DNA of 36,486 nt, taken from positions 1-36,486 of the forward strand of contig JABSPL010000007.1 of assembly GCA_013215105.1 (NCBI GenBank), given 5' to 3'. The position numbers and the translations under genes are program-made. This document shows, piece after piece, positions 8,696 through 17,949 of this stretch (positions within the stretch are counted from its first letter, which is position 1; each line of letters starts with the position of its first letter). Source of the stretch: Flavobacteriaceae bacterium. GTDB lineage: Bacteria; Bacteroidota; Bacteroidia; Flavobacteriales; Flavobacteriaceae. The notes beneath the pieces are model-generated. The model saw only the letters and a list, made by a program, of their open reading frames with translations. It was not told the DNA's origin and ran no database searches.

Positions 8696-10285
8696 ATGGC
8701 AAAAATAATAACGATGCCTCGTTTGAGCGATACTATGACCGAAGGTACAGTAGCATCTTGGCTTAAAAACGTAGGAGACAAAATAGAAGAAGGAGATATA
8801 ATAGCTGAGATCGAAACCGACAAAGCTACTATGGAATTCGAATCTTTCGATGAAGGATATTTATTATATATAGGTATACAACAAGGAGGAACAGCTGTTG
8901 TAGATAGTTTGTTAGCTATTATAGGTGATGAAAACGAAGATATTACTGCTTTGTTAAAAGGAAATACTTCTACTGAAACTGTTAATGAAGAAAAAGCAAC
9001 TGAAACGGTTGTAGAAGCTTCTAGTTCTGTGGCAGAAATACCTGCAGGAGTTAAAGTAATAACTATGCCTCGTCTTAGTGATACTATGACTGAAGGTACA
9101 GTAGCTTCTTGGCTTAAAAGTGTAGGAGACAAAATAGAAGAAGGAGACATAATTGCAGAGATAGAAACAGACAAAGCAACTATGGAATTCGAATCTTTCG
9201 ATGAAGGATATTTATTATATATAGGAATACAAGAAGGAGGTTCTGCCCCTGTTGATAGCTTGTTGGCTATAATAGGTGACAACAAAGATACTGATGTATC
9301 TGCTATAGTTAGCTCTGGTGGAGCTGTTGAGACTCCTGCTGTAAAGCAAGAAGTTAAAGCTGAAACTAAAACCTCTGAACCAGCAAAAGTTGAAGAAAAT
9401 GTAGAAGTTAAGACTTCTAACACTGGTAGAATATTTGCTTCTCCACTAGCTAAGAAAATGGCTAAGGACAAGAAAATAGATTTATCTTTAGTAAAAGCTA
9501 CTGGTTCGAACAACAGAATAGTAAAAAGCGATATAGAAAACTATAAGCCTGCTGATGTTAAAACTACAGAAAGTAAATGTACTAGAAATAGTGTAATAGG
9601 TGAAACTGGTCATACGGATACTAATAATTCTCAGATGAGAAAAATAATAGCCAAAAGACTAGGAGAATCTAAATTTACGGCTCCTCATTACTATCTATCT
9701 ATGGATATAGAAATGAGTAATGCTATAACATCAAGAAAAGCTATAAACAGCATTCCTGATACTAAAGTATCGTTTAACGATATGGTATTAAAAGCGTCTG
9801 CTATGGCACTTAAGAAGCATCCACAAGTTAATTCTCAGTGGTTTGCTGATAAAATAAGAGTTTATAAGCACGTAAACATAGGTGTAGCTGTTGCCGTTCC
9901 AGACGGTCTAGTAGTACCTGTAGTTAATAATACCGATTTACTTACTATGACTCAAATAGGAGGTACAGTAAAAGAATTGGCAGGTAAGGCTAAAAACAAA
10001 AAATTAAGCCCAGCAGAGATGGAAGGTAGTACTTTCACTGTTTCTAACCTTGGTATGTTTGGTATTACAGAATTTACTTCTATAATAAACCAACCAAACT
10101 CGGCTATACTTTCGGTAGGTGCTATAGTTGCCAAACCAGTAGTAAAAGACGCAGAAATTGTTGTAGGTAATGTAATGACTGTAACCCTAGCTTGCGATCA
10201 CCGTACGGTCGATGGAGCTACAGGAGCAGCTTTCTTACAGACTTTGAAACAATATTTGGAAAACCCTGTTACTATGCTTGCATAG
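8696..10285 (+). CDS. pdhC: dihydrolipoamide acetyltransferase (E2) with two lipoyl domains
   Basis: 529 aa. Domain order is lipoyl 1 (about 2-80, lipoylated Lys43 in ETDKATMEF), a linker, lipoyl 2 (about 119-196, Lys160), an Ala/Glu/Lys-rich linker, a peripheral-subunit-binding domain (about 245-282) and the catalytic acyltransferase core (about 310-529). The active-site motif is DHRTVDG, with His502 and Asp506. It transfers acetyl groups from lipoate to CoA and forms the core of the pyruvate dehydrogenase complex. The two lipoyl domains are almost identical in protein. At DNA level 8829-8874 and 9180-9225 are the same 46 bp, which suggests recent duplication or gene conversion. It is second in the operon with pdhA and ends at a strong terminator. 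Confidence 0.96.
   Translation: MAKIITMPRLSDTMTEGTVASWLKNVGDKIEEGDIIAEIETDKATMEFESFDEGYLLYIGIQQGGTAVVDSLLAIIGDENEDITALLKGNTSTETVNEEKATETVVEASSSVAEIPAGVKVITMPRLSDTMTEGTVASWLKSVGDKIEEGDIIAEIETDKATMEFESFDEGYLLYIGIQEGGSAPVDSLLAIIGDNKDTDVSAIVSSGGAVETPAVKQEVKAETKTSEPAKVEENVEVKTSNTGRIFASPLAKKMAKDKKIDLSLVKATGSNNRIVKSDIENYKPADVKTTESKCTRNSVIGETGHTDTNNSQMRKIIAKRLGESKFTAPHYYLSMDIEMSNAITSRKAINSIPDTKVSFNDMVLKASAMALKKHPQVNSQWFADKIRVYKHVNIGVAVAVPDGLVVPVVNNTDLLTMTQIGGTVKELAGKAKNKKLSPAEMEGSTFTVSNLGMFGITEFTSIINQPNSAILSVGAIVAKPVVKDAEIVVGNVMTVTLACDHRTVDGATGAAFLQTLKQYLENPVTMLA
8829..9225 (+). repeat. direct repeat within the pdhC lipoyl domains
   Basis: The two lipoyl-domain coding segments are offset by exactly 351 bp (117 codons). 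8829-8874 is identical to 9180-9225 over 46 bp, and the flanking parts of the two domains are also highly alike. Confidence 0.85.
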
Positions 10286-10307
10286 AGTTAAGGAGTTTTT
10301 AAATAAG

Positions 10308-10356
10308 CAAAAACAAACCGCATAGACTTTTATTAGTTTATGCGGTTTGTTTTTTG
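10308..10356 (+). terminator. terminator after pdhC
   Basis: CAAAAACAAACCGCATA (10308-10324) pairs with TATGCGGTTTGTTTTTTG (10339-10356) over a 14-nt loop. The T-run at the end is typical of an intrinsic terminator, about 23 bp after the pdhC stop. Confidence 0.85.
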
Positions 10357-10774
10357 TGTATTATATTTTTATTCAAAATCATGTGAAAATATAGATTCAT
10401 TTTCAATAAGAGTACACATCAAAAATTGAATGATGTACAACATAAGAAACAATCCATGGAGGATATATCACTGTTGAAAATATCTAGTAAAATTATTTGA
10501 TTTTACTAGATATTTTTGGTTTATATAAACATATAGTAAAACACAGCTGTTAGTAAGTTAAATTTATAGAAGTACATTGTTGTTTCTAATAAAATAGATT
10601 AGACACTATCATAAAAAGAGTGTAATGCCAATTGTACATTGAATTGACCTATAAAAACATAGTTAAACAGCTTGTGATGTGTTATACCTTTTATTATTTT
10701 AGGTACAAATTCATATAGCCAATTCTTTACATTTTCTATATTTCCAAAAACTTTATTTTTATAATGTTATCTGA
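10357..10774. other. non-coding, apparently decayed region
   Basis: No intact gene is visible. The minus strand has a 55-codon open stretch without a start between about 10607 and 10774. It contains residues such as ENVKNWLYEF and THHKLFNYVF and runs to a stop near 10607. It lies just beyond the end of the broken IS630-like ORF, in another frame, and may be a relic of a second coding segment. An orphan 17-bp hairpin sits at 10477-10516. Confidence 0.4.
10477..10516. terminator. orphan terminator-like hairpin
   Basis: AAAATATCTAGTAAAAT (10477-10493) and its exact complement (10500-10516) form a perfect 17-bp stem with a 6-nt loop. No intact gene adjoins it on either strand, so it probably marks the end of a gene that has decayed. 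Confidence 0.5.
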
Positions 10775-11014
10775 CTATTTTAGGGGCTTAAACATTTTCA
10801 CTAAACCAAATTCGGCATAAATTTTTGACCACCTTTTTAAACTAGAATCACTGATACCTAAAAAATCAGCTAAAACTTTTTGTCTTTTATACATTAAATC
10901 ATCCTCCATTATTAAATATAAAAGACGGGTTTTCACTCGATGATTTGTCGATTTTTTTATAAGATATTTTAATTCTTTAATACTCTCAGATACTGTAAAT
11001 ACTAGTTTTCCCAT
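10775..11014 (-). pseudogene. truncated IS630-type helix-turn-helix ORF
   Basis: 79 aa starting MGKLVFTVSESIKEL. Residues of about 25-70 (RVKTRLLYLI, then VLADFLGISDSSLKRWSKIYAEFGLVKMF) resemble the N-terminal helix-turn-helix of IS630-family transposases. The frame stops after FKPLK, and no DDE catalytic domain follows in any frame at 10600-10774. It could alternatively be a small stand-alone DNA-binding protein. The transposase-fragment reading is favoured by the decayed surroundings, the lack of a domain after the HTH, and nearby inverted repeats. Confidence 0.55.
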
Positions 11015-11098
11015 TTAATAGATACACGTAGATTAAAGAGCAATTACAAATTTATTTAGTATAATAGTATGTTAACAGTCATACCAGTATTTAGAGAA

Positions 11099-11182
11099 TT
11101 TCAATACTCCGAAAATGTATATTTACCTATATAGTTGTTGTGATACCCTTTAGGTATATATAAGTCTTCCGGAGTATTGAAA
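11099..11182. repeat. 84-bp nested inverted repeat (MITE-like or RNA structure)
   Basis: Outer arms TTTCAATACTCCG (11099-11111) and CGGAGTATTGAAA (11170-11182) are perfect complements over 13 bp. Inner arms TATATTTACCTA (11118-11129) and TAGGTATATATA (11151-11162) are complementary at 11 of 12 positions. The internal loops are 6 and 7 nt, and the apical part is about 21 nt. It lies 58 bp after the lolD stop and 85 bp upstream of the IS630-like fragment. It could be a small non-autonomous transposable element or a structured 3' end of the lolD transcript. No target-site duplication is evident. Confidence 0.5.
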
Positions 11183-11240
11183 CTACTTATAAAAGTGTTT
11201 TTTTCTGAAAAATAAATACTTTCTAAAGTAGTTATGTTTT

Positions 11241-11903
11241 TTAATTTACCAAATAACCATCTCTCATTTGTAGCTTTCGGTCTGCCATAGATGCTAGTTT
11301 TTCGTTATGAGTAATTATTACAAAAGTCTGTTGAAATTTGTCTCTAAGGTCGAAAAATAGTTGATGTAAATCTTCAGCTGTTTTACTATCTAGGTTACCA
11401 CTAGGTTCGTCTGCAAGTATTATCGAAGGTTTGTTTATAAGTGCTCTGGCTACGGCTACACGTTGGTTTTCTCCTCCCGATAGTTCACTTGGTTTATGGT
11501 TTATTCTGTCTTCTAAGCCTAATAAAGTCAATAATTCTAAGGCGTGTTTTTCTACTTCTTTTTTACTTCTTTTAGCTATAAAACCAGGTAAGCAAACGTT
11601 TTCTAAAGCAGTGAATTCGGGTAATAATTGATGGAATTGAAAGACAAAACCTATTTCTCTGTTTCTAAAAGCTGAAATTTCCTTGTCAGATAACTTTTGA
11701 GTGTTTACTCCGTTTATAGTCATTTCAGAATTATCTTTATCGTCTAATCTGTCCAAAGTCCCCATTATCTGTAAAAGAGTAGTTTTACCAGCCCCTGAAG
11801 GTCCTACTATAGCTACTATTTCTCCTTTTTTTATATTTAAATCAATACCTTTTAATATTTCTAAGTTATCGAAGCTTTTTTTTATGTTTTTTGCTATTAT
11901 CAT
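11241..11903 (-). CDS. lolD: ABC transporter ATP-binding protein, LolD-like
   Basis: 220-aa ATPase of the LolD/MacB/FtsE group. Walker A is GPSGAGKTT (34-42), the Q-loop Gln is at 89 in [12 protein letters not shown], the signature is [15 protein letters not shown] (141-155), Walker B is [12 protein letters not shown] (161-172), and the switch His is at 199. LolD couples ATP hydrolysis to lipoprotein release from the inner membrane together with LolC/E. The cognate permease is not in the window, so assignment as LolD rather than a MacB-like export ATPase rests on sequence type alone. It is monocistronic here. A -7-like TATATTTG lies at 11935-11928 on the minus strand. Confidence 0.8.
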   Translation of the reverse strand: MIIAKNIKKSFDNLEILKGIDLNIKKGEIVAIVGPSGAGKTTLLQIMGTLDRLDDKDNSEMTINGVNTQKLSDKEISAFRNREIGFVFQFHQLLPEFTALENVCLPGFIAKRSKKEVEKHALELLTLLGLEDRINHKPSELSGGENQRVAVARALINKPSIILADEPSGNLDSKTAEDLHQLFFDLRDKFQQTFVIITHNEKLASMADRKLQMRDGYLVN

Positions 11904-12011
11904 TTTCTCAATGTATGATTGTTTTTACAAATATATTTAAGTTTATCACAATAATGTCATCATAATAAAATATTTCTTTTTACAAATAGTATATCTTCTC
12001 TTATTTTAACG

Positions 12012-12019
12012 TATTTTTG
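12012..12019 (+). promoter_or_regulatory. candidate -7 element for helicase-valS
   Basis: TATTTTTG matches TAnnTTTG, 88 bp ahead of the helicase ATG. No clear -33 TTTG is seen. Confidence 0.35.
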
Positions 12020-12107
12020 CATTTCTAATTTTTGTCTTAGTCGATAAAGATTAGATGTTTTGAACAAAAAAGCCTAACCAAATAAAAGAAAAAGAACAAT
12101 ATAAATA

Positions 12108-13616
12108 ATGGACCAGAACAGACCACTTAACTCTCCCTTTAAAGAATTATATAAATATCAAACTGAGGCTATAGACCTTATATTTGATAATATGAAAAAA
12201 AATGAAAGTGATTATAATTTATTATTTCAATTACCTACAGGTGGAGGTAAAACTGTAATATTCTCAGAAATAGTTAAGAGATATATAAGAGATACAGGTA
12301 AAAAGGCTTTAGTACTTACTCACCGTATAGAACTTTGTGCCCAGACTTCCAAAATGCTTAATAGTTTTGACGTAAAAAACAAAATAATAGATAGTAATGT
12401 TAAAAGTTTACCAGATCAAGATGAATATAAGTGTTTTGTAGCTATGGTAGAAACCTTAAATAACAGACTGCAAGATCAGAAACTGGAAGTAAAAGACATT
12501 GGTTTAGTTATAATTGATGAAGCTCACTTTAATTCTTTTAGAAAGTTATTTTCTTATTTTGACCATAGTTTTATATTAGGTGTTACAGCCACTCCTCTTA
12601 GTTCTAATATAAAATTGCCTATGAAAGATAGTTATAAAGAACTATTGGTAGGTAATTCTATTATATCACTTATTGCTGATGGTTTTTTGGCTAGAGCCGA
12701 TATTTTTAACCTTGATGTAGGGTTGACTACTCTTAAAGTAGGAGCTAATGGTGATTATACGGTTAAATCTTCGGAAGATTTATATACGCAGATTCATATG
12801 CAGGACAAACTAGTTCAAGCTTATGAACAAAAAGCTAAAGGTAAGAAAACACTTATTTTTAATAATGGTATTTTTACTTCCAAATATGTATATGAAACAT
12901 TCAAAGCTGCTGGTTACGATATAAAACACCTTGATAATACCAATAGCAAACAAGAAAGAAGAGATATATTATACTGGTTCAAAACTACTCCTGATGCTAT
13001 ACTTACTTCGGTAGGTATTCTTACTACAGGTTTCGATGAGCCTACTATTGAAGCTATAATACTTAATAGAGCAACCAAATCGATAAGTTTGTATTATCAG
13101 ATGATAGGTAGGGGGTCTAGAATTATAGAAGACAAAAAAGAGTTTGCAGTTATAGATATGGGTAATAATGTTGCTCGTTTTGGTAACTGGGGCGAAAATG
13201 TTGACTGGCAAGAAATATTCCGTTCTCCTGATTTTTATCTGGAAAATATAGTGAGTGATGCCGATATAGAAAAGAATTTCGTTTACACTATGGGCGACGA
13301 AGTTATAGCTATGTTTGCCAAATCGGAAAATATAGAATTTGATGTAAGGAAAGAATACGATAAAGCTATTTCTTCAGGACAAAGAGCTAAAGTAGTATTA
13401 GAGAAATCACTAGAACAACATGCACAAATGTGTATCGAAAATAGCGAAGATGCTTTTGACGGAAGACTTTTAGCACAAGAACTAGATGGAGCTATCAACG
13501 ATAGAGTGAGAAGATACTCGCATTGTATATGTAAAAGTACCAAAAACTATATCAGTTGGTTGGAAGATGATTATAAAAGAAAATTACGTTTATTAATAGG
13601 TCAAAAATTCTCATAA
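12108..13616 (+). CDS. superfamily 2 DEAH-box helicase
   Basis: 502 aa. N-terminal RecA domain: YQTEAI Q-like motif (about 17-22), motif I LPTGGGKT (42-49), motif II DEAH (137-140) and motif III-like GVTATP (158-163). C-terminal helicase domain: LTSVGILTTGFDEP and motif VI QMIGRGSR (331-338). The tail of about 130 residues after it is helical and charged, without a domain I recognise. The protein resembles the SSL2/COG1061-type helicases found alone in many Flavobacteriia, with likely ATP-dependent action on DNA or RNA. Restriction-system partners (methylase, specificity subunit, nuclease domain) are absent, so a defence role is not supported. The valS start lies 38 bp downstream, and an inverted repeat spans the helicase stop. 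Confidence 0.85.
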   Translation: MDQNRPLNSPFKELYKYQTEAIDLIFDNMKKNESDYNLLFQLPTGGGKTVIFSEIVKRYIRDTGKKALVLTHRIELCAQTSKMLNSFDVKNKIIDSNVKSLPDQDEYKCFVAMVETLNNRLQDQKLEVKDIGLVIIDEAHFNSFRKLFSYFDHSFILGVTATPLSSNIKLPMKDSYKELLVGNSIISLIADGFLARADIFNLDVGLTTLKVGANGDYTVKSSEDLYTQIHMQDKLVQAYEQKAKGKKTLIFNNGIFTSKYVYETFKAAGYDIKHLDNTNSKQERRDILYWFKTTPDAILTSVGILTTGFDEPTIEAIILNRATKSISLYYQMIGRGSRIIEDKKEFAVIDMGNNVARFGNWGENVDWQEIFRSPDFYLENIVSDADIEKNFVYTMGDEVIAMFAKSENIEFDVRKEYDKAISSGQRAKVVLEKSLEQHAQMCIENSEDAFDGRLLAQELDGAINDRVRRYSHCICKSTKNYISWLEDDYKRKLRLLIGQKFS

Positions 13617-13640
13617 TATATTATATATTTGACCTAATAA
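13593..13640 (+). promoter_or_regulatory. stem-loop spanning the helicase stop, ahead of valS
   Basis: TTAATAGGTCAAAAAT (13593-13608) and ATATTTGACCTAATAA (13625-13640) are complementary at 14 of 16 positions. The 16-nt loop contains the helicase stop codon, and the right arm ends 14 bp before the valS ATG. It may modulate read-through or valS translation. No T-run follows, so it is not a simple terminator. Confidence 0.45.
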
Positions 13641-13654
13641 AAAGAAAATAAAAT

Positions 13655-16285
13655 ATGAGTTTAGCAGCAAAATATGACCCAGCATTAATAGAAGATAAAT
13701 GGTATAAATATTGGTTAGAAAATAATTATTTTCATTCAGAACCAAACGAAAAAGAAGCTTACACTATAGTAATACCTCCACCAAACGTGACGGGAATATT
13801 ACATATGGGGCATATGCTTAACAATACCATACAAGATGTATTAATACGTAGAGCCAGACTAAAAGGCTTTAACGCTTGCTGGGTGCCTGGTACCGATCAC
13901 GCATCTATAGCTACCGAGGCAAAAGTAGTTGCTAAACTAAAAAGTGAAGGAATAAACAAAAGTGACCTAACCAGAGAAGAATTTTTGAAACACGCTTGGG
14001 ATTGGACCGACAAACATGGTGGTCTTATACTTAGCCAACTGAAAAAACTAGGAGCTTCTTGTGACTGGGAACGTACCAAATTTACTCTTGACCAAAGCAT
14101 GAGCGAGTCTGTGATAAGTACTTTTGTAGACTTACACGAAAAAGGACTTATATACAGAGGTTACCGTATGGTTAACTGGGATCCTGAAGCTAAAACTACT
14201 CTTTCGGACGAAGAAGTAGAGCATATAGAGAAAAAAGGACATCTTTATTACCTGAAATACAAAATAGAAGGTAGTGACGAGTCTATAACTATAGCTACTA
14301 CAAGACCTGAAACTATACTTGGTGATACTGCCGTTTGTATAAATCCTAACGACGAAAGATTTACTCATCTGAAAGGTAAAAAGGTAATAGTACCTATAGC
14401 TAACAGAGTTATTCCTATTATAGAAGATGAATATGTTGATATAGAGTTTGGTACTGGTTGCTTAAAGATAACTCCTGCTCATGATCAAAACGATAAAATT
14501 ATAGGGGATAAGCACAAGTTAGAAGTTATTGATATATTTAATGACGATGCTACACTTAACTCTTTCGGGCTTCATTATCAAGGTAAAGACCGATTTGTTG
14601 TTAGAACAGAAATAGTAAAAGAATTAGAAGAAAAAGGTTTTGTAGAGAAGATAGAAGACTATACAAACAAAGTAGGGATTTCGGAAAGAACAAAAGCTAT
14701 TATCGAACCAAAAATTTCGGTTCAATGGTTTTTGAATATGGAAGAAATGGTTAAGCCTGCATTGAAATCGGTTATGGAAGATAATGAAATAAATATTTTC
14801 CCTAATAAATTTAAGAATACTTACCGTCACTGGTTAGAAAATATAAGAGACTGGAATATATCGAGACAATTGTGGTGGGGTCATCAGATACCTGCATTTT
14901 TCTACGGAGATGGAATGAACGATTTTGTTATAGCCAAAACAATAGAAGAAGCTGCGGTATTAGCTAGCAAAAAACTAGGTAAAACAGTAGAAGTATCTCA
15001 GTTAAAACAAGACGAAGACTCTCTTGATACTTGGTTCTCTTCATGGTTGTGGCCTATATCGGTTTTTGATGGTATAAATAATCCTGACAACGAAGAAATA
15101 AACTATTATTATCCTACTAACGATTTAGTGACTGGTCCGGATATTATATTTTTCTGGGTAGCACGTATGATAATGGCTGGTTACGAATTTAAGAAAGAAA
15201 AGCCTTTCAAAAATGTGTATTTCACAGGTATAGTAAGAGACAAAATAGGTAGAAAAATGTCTAAGCAATTAGGTAATTCTCCCGACCCTATAGAACTAAT
15301 GAAACAATACGGTGCCGATGGTGTACGTGTAGGTATGTTGCTATGTGCTTCGGCAGGTAACGACATAATGTTTGATGAGGATTTGTGTGCTCAAGGTAAA
15401 GGTTTTGCTAACAAAATATGGAATTCTTTCAGACTTATAAAAGGATGGGAAATAGACCAAAACATAGAGCAACCAGAATCTTCGGCTATAGCTATAGAGT
15501 GGTACAAAGCTAAGTTTCAGAAAACTTTGGTTTCTATAGACAAATCGTTTGAACAATACAGAATAAGTGAGGCTCTTATGACTACTTACAAACTGGTTTG
15601 GGACGACTTTTCTTCTTGGTTATTGGAAATGATAAAACCAGCTTACCAGAAACCTATCGATGCTAAAACTTATAAGCAAGTAATAGAATTTATGGAAGAT
15701 ATCCTTAAATTATTACATCCGTTTATGCCTTTCTTGAGTGAAGAACTTTGGCAAGAAATAGAAAGCAGAACTACTGAGCAAGCTCTTATAGTTAGTGTGT
15801 ATCCTGAACTTACAGAATATAACCAAGACATAATAACTAGCTTTGAACATGTGTCTGAGGTTATAAGTGGTATTAGAACTATAAGGAAAAACAATAATAT
15901 CAGTTTTAAAGACACTATAGAATTACATATAGTATCGGCTAAACCAGAACATAAAAGTTTTGACAGAGTAGTTGCTAAGCTTGGTAATATAAGTGCTATT
16001 ACTTATACAGATAGTCAAGTGAAAGGAGCGTTAAGCTTTAGAGTAAAATCGGATGAATATTTTGTTCCTATGGGAGGAAATATTAACGTAGAAGAAGAAT
16101 TAGCAAAACTAAGCGAGGAGTTAAAATACACCGAAGGATTTTTGAAATCGGTAGATAAAAAGCTTTCGAACGAACGTTTTGTAAGTAATGCTCCTGCTAA
16201 AGTTATAGAAATAGAAAACAATAAAAGAAATGATGCTATAGCTAAGATAGAAACTATCAAAGCTAGTATTGAAGCTTTAAGTTAG
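13655..16285 (+). CDS. valS: valyl-tRNA synthetase
   Basis: 876 aa, the full length expected. Class I synthetase that charges tRNA-Val and edits threonine. The HIGH-type motif is HMGH at 50-53 in [15 protein letters not shown]. The CP1 editing domain contains [15 protein letters not shown] (about 215-229), and the KMSKS-type motif is KMSKQ at 534-538. The C-terminal region has the anticodon-binding domain (about 620-760) and a short coiled coil (about 810-876). ATG 13655 is the natural start ([19 protein letters not shown]). It lies 38 bp after the helicase gene on the same strand and ends at a terminator. Confidence 0.98.
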   Translation: MSLAAKYDPALIEDKWYKYWLENNYFHSEPNEKEAYTIVIPPPNVTGILHMGHMLNNTIQDVLIRRARLKGFNACWVPGTDHASIATEAKVVAKLKSEGINKSDLTREEFLKHAWDWTDKHGGLILSQLKKLGASCDWERTKFTLDQSMSESVISTFVDLHEKGLIYRGYRMVNWDPEAKTTLSDEEVEHIEKKGHLYYLKYKIEGSDESITIATTRPETILGDTAVCINPNDERFTHLKGKKVIVPIANRVIPIIEDEYVDIEFGTGCLKITPAHDQNDKIIGDKHKLEVIDIFNDDATLNSFGLHYQGKDRFVVRTEIVKELEEKGFVEKIEDYTNKVGISERTKAIIEPKISVQWFLNMEEMVKPALKSVMEDNEINIFPNKFKNTYRHWLENIRDWNISRQLWWGHQIPAFFYGDGMNDFVIAKTIEEAAVLASKKLGKTVEVSQLKQDEDSLDTWFSSWLWPISVFDGINNPDNEEINYYYPTNDLVTGPDIIFFWVARMIMAGYEFKKEKPFKNVYFTGIVRDKIGRKMSKQLGNSPDPIELMKQYGADGVRVGMLLCASAGNDIMFDEDLCAQGKGFANKIWNSFRLIKGWEIDQNIEQPESSAIAIEWYKAKFQKTLVSIDKSFEQYRISEALMTTYKLVWDDFSSWLLEMIKPAYQKPIDAKTYKQVIEFMEDILKLLHPFMPFLSEELWQEIESRTTEQALIVSVYPELTEYNQDIITSFEHVSEVISGIRTIRKNNNISFKDTIELHIVSAKPEHKSFDRVVAKLGNISAITYTDSQVKGALSFRVKSDEYFVPMGGNINVEEELAKLSEELKYTEGFLKSVDKKLSNERFVSNAPAKVIEIENNKRNDAIAKIETIKASIEALS

Positions 16286-16313
16286 AGGTTTTTAAAGTGT
16301 TTTATGAAATTAT

Positions 16314-16349
16314 AAAAAGCCTGTATTCTTTTGGAATATGGGCTTTTTT
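16314..16349. terminator. terminator between valS and the DoxX-like gene
   Basis: AAAAAGCCTGTATTC (16314-16328) pairs with GGAATATGGGCTTTTTT (16333-16349), with a 4-nt loop. The A-run and T-run allow function in both directions between these convergent genes. Confidence 0.8.
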
Positions 16350-16363
16350 CATTGTAAATAAAA

Positions 16364-16816
16364 TTAAACCTTCAGACTACACAAATAAACCCAGACGATA
16401 AATAATATTTGTAATGGTATTCTAAACCATAAATACATCAGACCGTTACCATCATATGTGCCTTTTTGATAATTTATCTGTTCTATAGAAGCTTTTATAT
16501 TAGCAGGAAGAAGTAATATAAAAAACAAAATCAATAGCCAAGCTGTCAATGGACGTATCTGAGATATATGAAGACCTAAAGCTGCCATTATTTCAATTAT
16601 AGCTGTCAGATAAACTATTTCTTTTTTGAATGAAATAAAATCAGGAACCATCATAGCCATAGAATCTGCAAACATAAAATGTCCTAATGCCGTAAAAAGC
16701 AACATTACAGACATTGCTATACGAGCCGAAAATGCTAAATCATATTTTCCTTTAATTATTTTGACTATAAATAATGATATTATAAAAGTAATTACAAGTA
16801 TTATAAGTTGTTTCAT
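16364..16816 (-). CDS. DoxX-like integral membrane protein
   Basis: 150 aa from ATG at 16816; an upstream in-frame TTG at 16837 is less likely. It has four predicted membrane segments: about residues 2-20 (QLIILVITFIISLFIVKII), 35-60 (MSVMLLFTALGHFMFADSM), 72-90 and 95-112. A GHFMF motif typical of DoxX/COG4270 proteins is present. The function of the family is poorly defined; some members act in redox or thiosulfate metabolism. It lies 59 bp downstream of a Crp/Fnr regulator gene on the same strand, an arrangement that suggests co-expression. The N-terminus is very hydrophobic without a cleavage site. Confidence 0.75.
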   Translation of the reverse strand: MKQLIILVITFIISLFIVKIIKGKYDLAFSARIAMSVMLLFTALGHFMFADSMAMMVPDFISFKKEIVYLTAIIEIMAALGLHISQIRPLTAWLLILFFILLLPANIKASIEQINYQKGTYDGNGLMYLWFRIPLQILFIVWVYLCSLKV

Positions 16817-16875
16817 TTGTATATGTATTTTATACAAATATCGATAAATACAATAATAAAAACAATGAACTCAAG

Positions 16876-17442
16876 TTAAGAAATTCGTTTTCTTATACGA
16901 CTAAGAGCTTGTGGAGTTACACCTATATATGAAGACAAATGTTTTAAAGGTATTTCTTTGATCAGCCTTGGTTGCTCTGTAAACAAATTAATATATCTCT
17001 GTTCTGGGCTGTCAGTAAGTAAAGACAATTCTCTTTTCGATTTTGCAAGGAAAATATTTTCAGCTATTTTCCTACCTATAGTATTTCCTATTTCGGTATT
17101 ATTATATATATCTTGTAAGTCATCATAGTTTAATATCCATAAAGTAGTATTTGACAATGTTTCTATCTGGTATATACTAGGTTTTTGAGTTATAAAAGAA
17201 TCATATGCACTAACAAACTGATTTTCGAAACTAAAATTAAAAGTACAATCATTTTCTTGTTTTGGTATAAAAAATCTGACAGAGCCTTTTTCTATAAAAG
17301 ATAGATTATTTTCTATCTGCCCTATTTTGAGTATAGTTGTTTTACTCTGGTATTCATTTTTTATCAATTTAGATTTAAAAAACATCCAATCGTTATCGTT
17401 CAACTTTACAAATTGCTCAAAATACTCTCTTATTTTATCCAT
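16876..17442 (-). CDS. Crp/Fnr-family transcriptional regulator
   Basis: 188 aa. Residues of about 20-115 form a cyclic-nucleotide-binding-like beta-roll (SKTTILKIGQIENNLSFIEKG). A long dimerisation helix (about 115-145) precedes a C-terminal HTH, IPLKHLSSYIGVTPQALSRIRKRI (about 164-187), typical of Bacteroidota Crp/Fnr proteins. The cysteine set needed for an Fnr-type iron-sulfur cluster is absent, so oxygen sensing by that route is unlikely, and the ligand is unknown. It sits between bcp (15-bp gap) and the DoxX-like gene, all on the minus strand. The peroxiredoxin neighbour suggests a link to oxidative stress, which is inference. Confidence 0.88.
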   Translation of the reverse strand: MDKIREYFEQFVKLNDNDWMFFKSKLIKNEYQSKTTILKIGQIENNLSFIEKGSVRFFIPKQENDCTFNFSFENQFVSAYDSFITQKPSIYQIETLSNTTLWILNYDDLQDIYNNTEIGNTIGRKIAENIFLAKSKRELSLLTDSPEQRYINLFTEQPRLIKEIPLKHLSSYIGVTPQALSRIRKRIS

Positions 17443-17457
17443 TATTATATTGTATAA

Positions 17458-17907
17458 TTACAATATCTGATTGCTGTGTTCTTTAGTTTTTACTTTGGTT
17501 ATTATGTCCTTTATTATTCCTTTTTCGTCTATAACGAAGGTTATTCTATGTATTCCGTCGTATTCTTTGCCCATAAATTTTTTATATCCCCATACTCCGT
17601 AGTCATTTATAACTTCTTTGTTTTCATCGGCTAGTAGGGAATAAGGTAATTCTTTTTTGACTGAAAAGTTTTTTTGTCTTTTGACACTATCGGAACTTAC
17701 TCCAACTACCTCGTAGTTTTTGTCTAAGAAGTCTTGGTAATTATCTCTCAAATTACAAGCCTGCATAGTGCAACCAGGGGTGCTTGCTTTAGGGTAAAAA
17801 AACAATACAAGGTTTTTCCCTTCAAAGTCTTTTAGTTCTATAGTTTTTTCATTTTGGTCTATTTGCTTAAAATCTGGAGCTTTATCACCTATTTTCAAAT
17901 GTGTCAT
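17458..17907 (-). CDS. bcp: thioredoxin-dependent thiol peroxidase (Bcp/PrxQ)
   Basis: 149-aa atypical 2-Cys peroxiredoxin. The active site is PKASTPGCTMQACNLRD with peroxidatic Cys46 and resolving Cys51, spaced as in PrxQ/Bcp. It reduces hydrogen and organic peroxides in the cytoplasm using thioredoxin. Its ATG at 17907 is only 42 bp from the divergent nth start, so both promoters must share that short region. The Crp/Fnr gene follows after 15 bp, so the two are likely co-transcribed. Confidence 0.95.
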   Translation of the reverse strand: MTHLKIGDKAPDFKQIDQNEKTIELKDFEGKNLVLFFYPKASTPGCTMQACNLRDNYQDFLDKNYEVVGVSSDSVKRQKNFSVKKELPYSLLADENKEVINDYGVWGYKKFMGKEYDGIHRITFVIDEKGIIKDIITKVKTKEHSNQIL

Positions 17908-17949
17908 AATTCTTGTTATTTTTATGAAATAAAAGTAATAAATTTGAGC

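Noticed and set aside
8680-9513. 277-codon open frame on the minus strand rich in Ser/Val/Pro
   Set aside because: It is antisense to the two lipoyl domains of pdhC; its repeats merely mirror the duplicated lipoyl coding sequence.
12108-13616. Helicase as part of a restriction or other defence system
   Set aside because: No nuclease, methylase or specificity gene adjoins it, and its neighbour is the housekeeping gene valS.
17939-17946. TAAATTTG as a -7 element for nth
   Set aside because: It matches TAnnTTTG but ends only 3 bp before the ATG, which would place the transcription start inside the gene.
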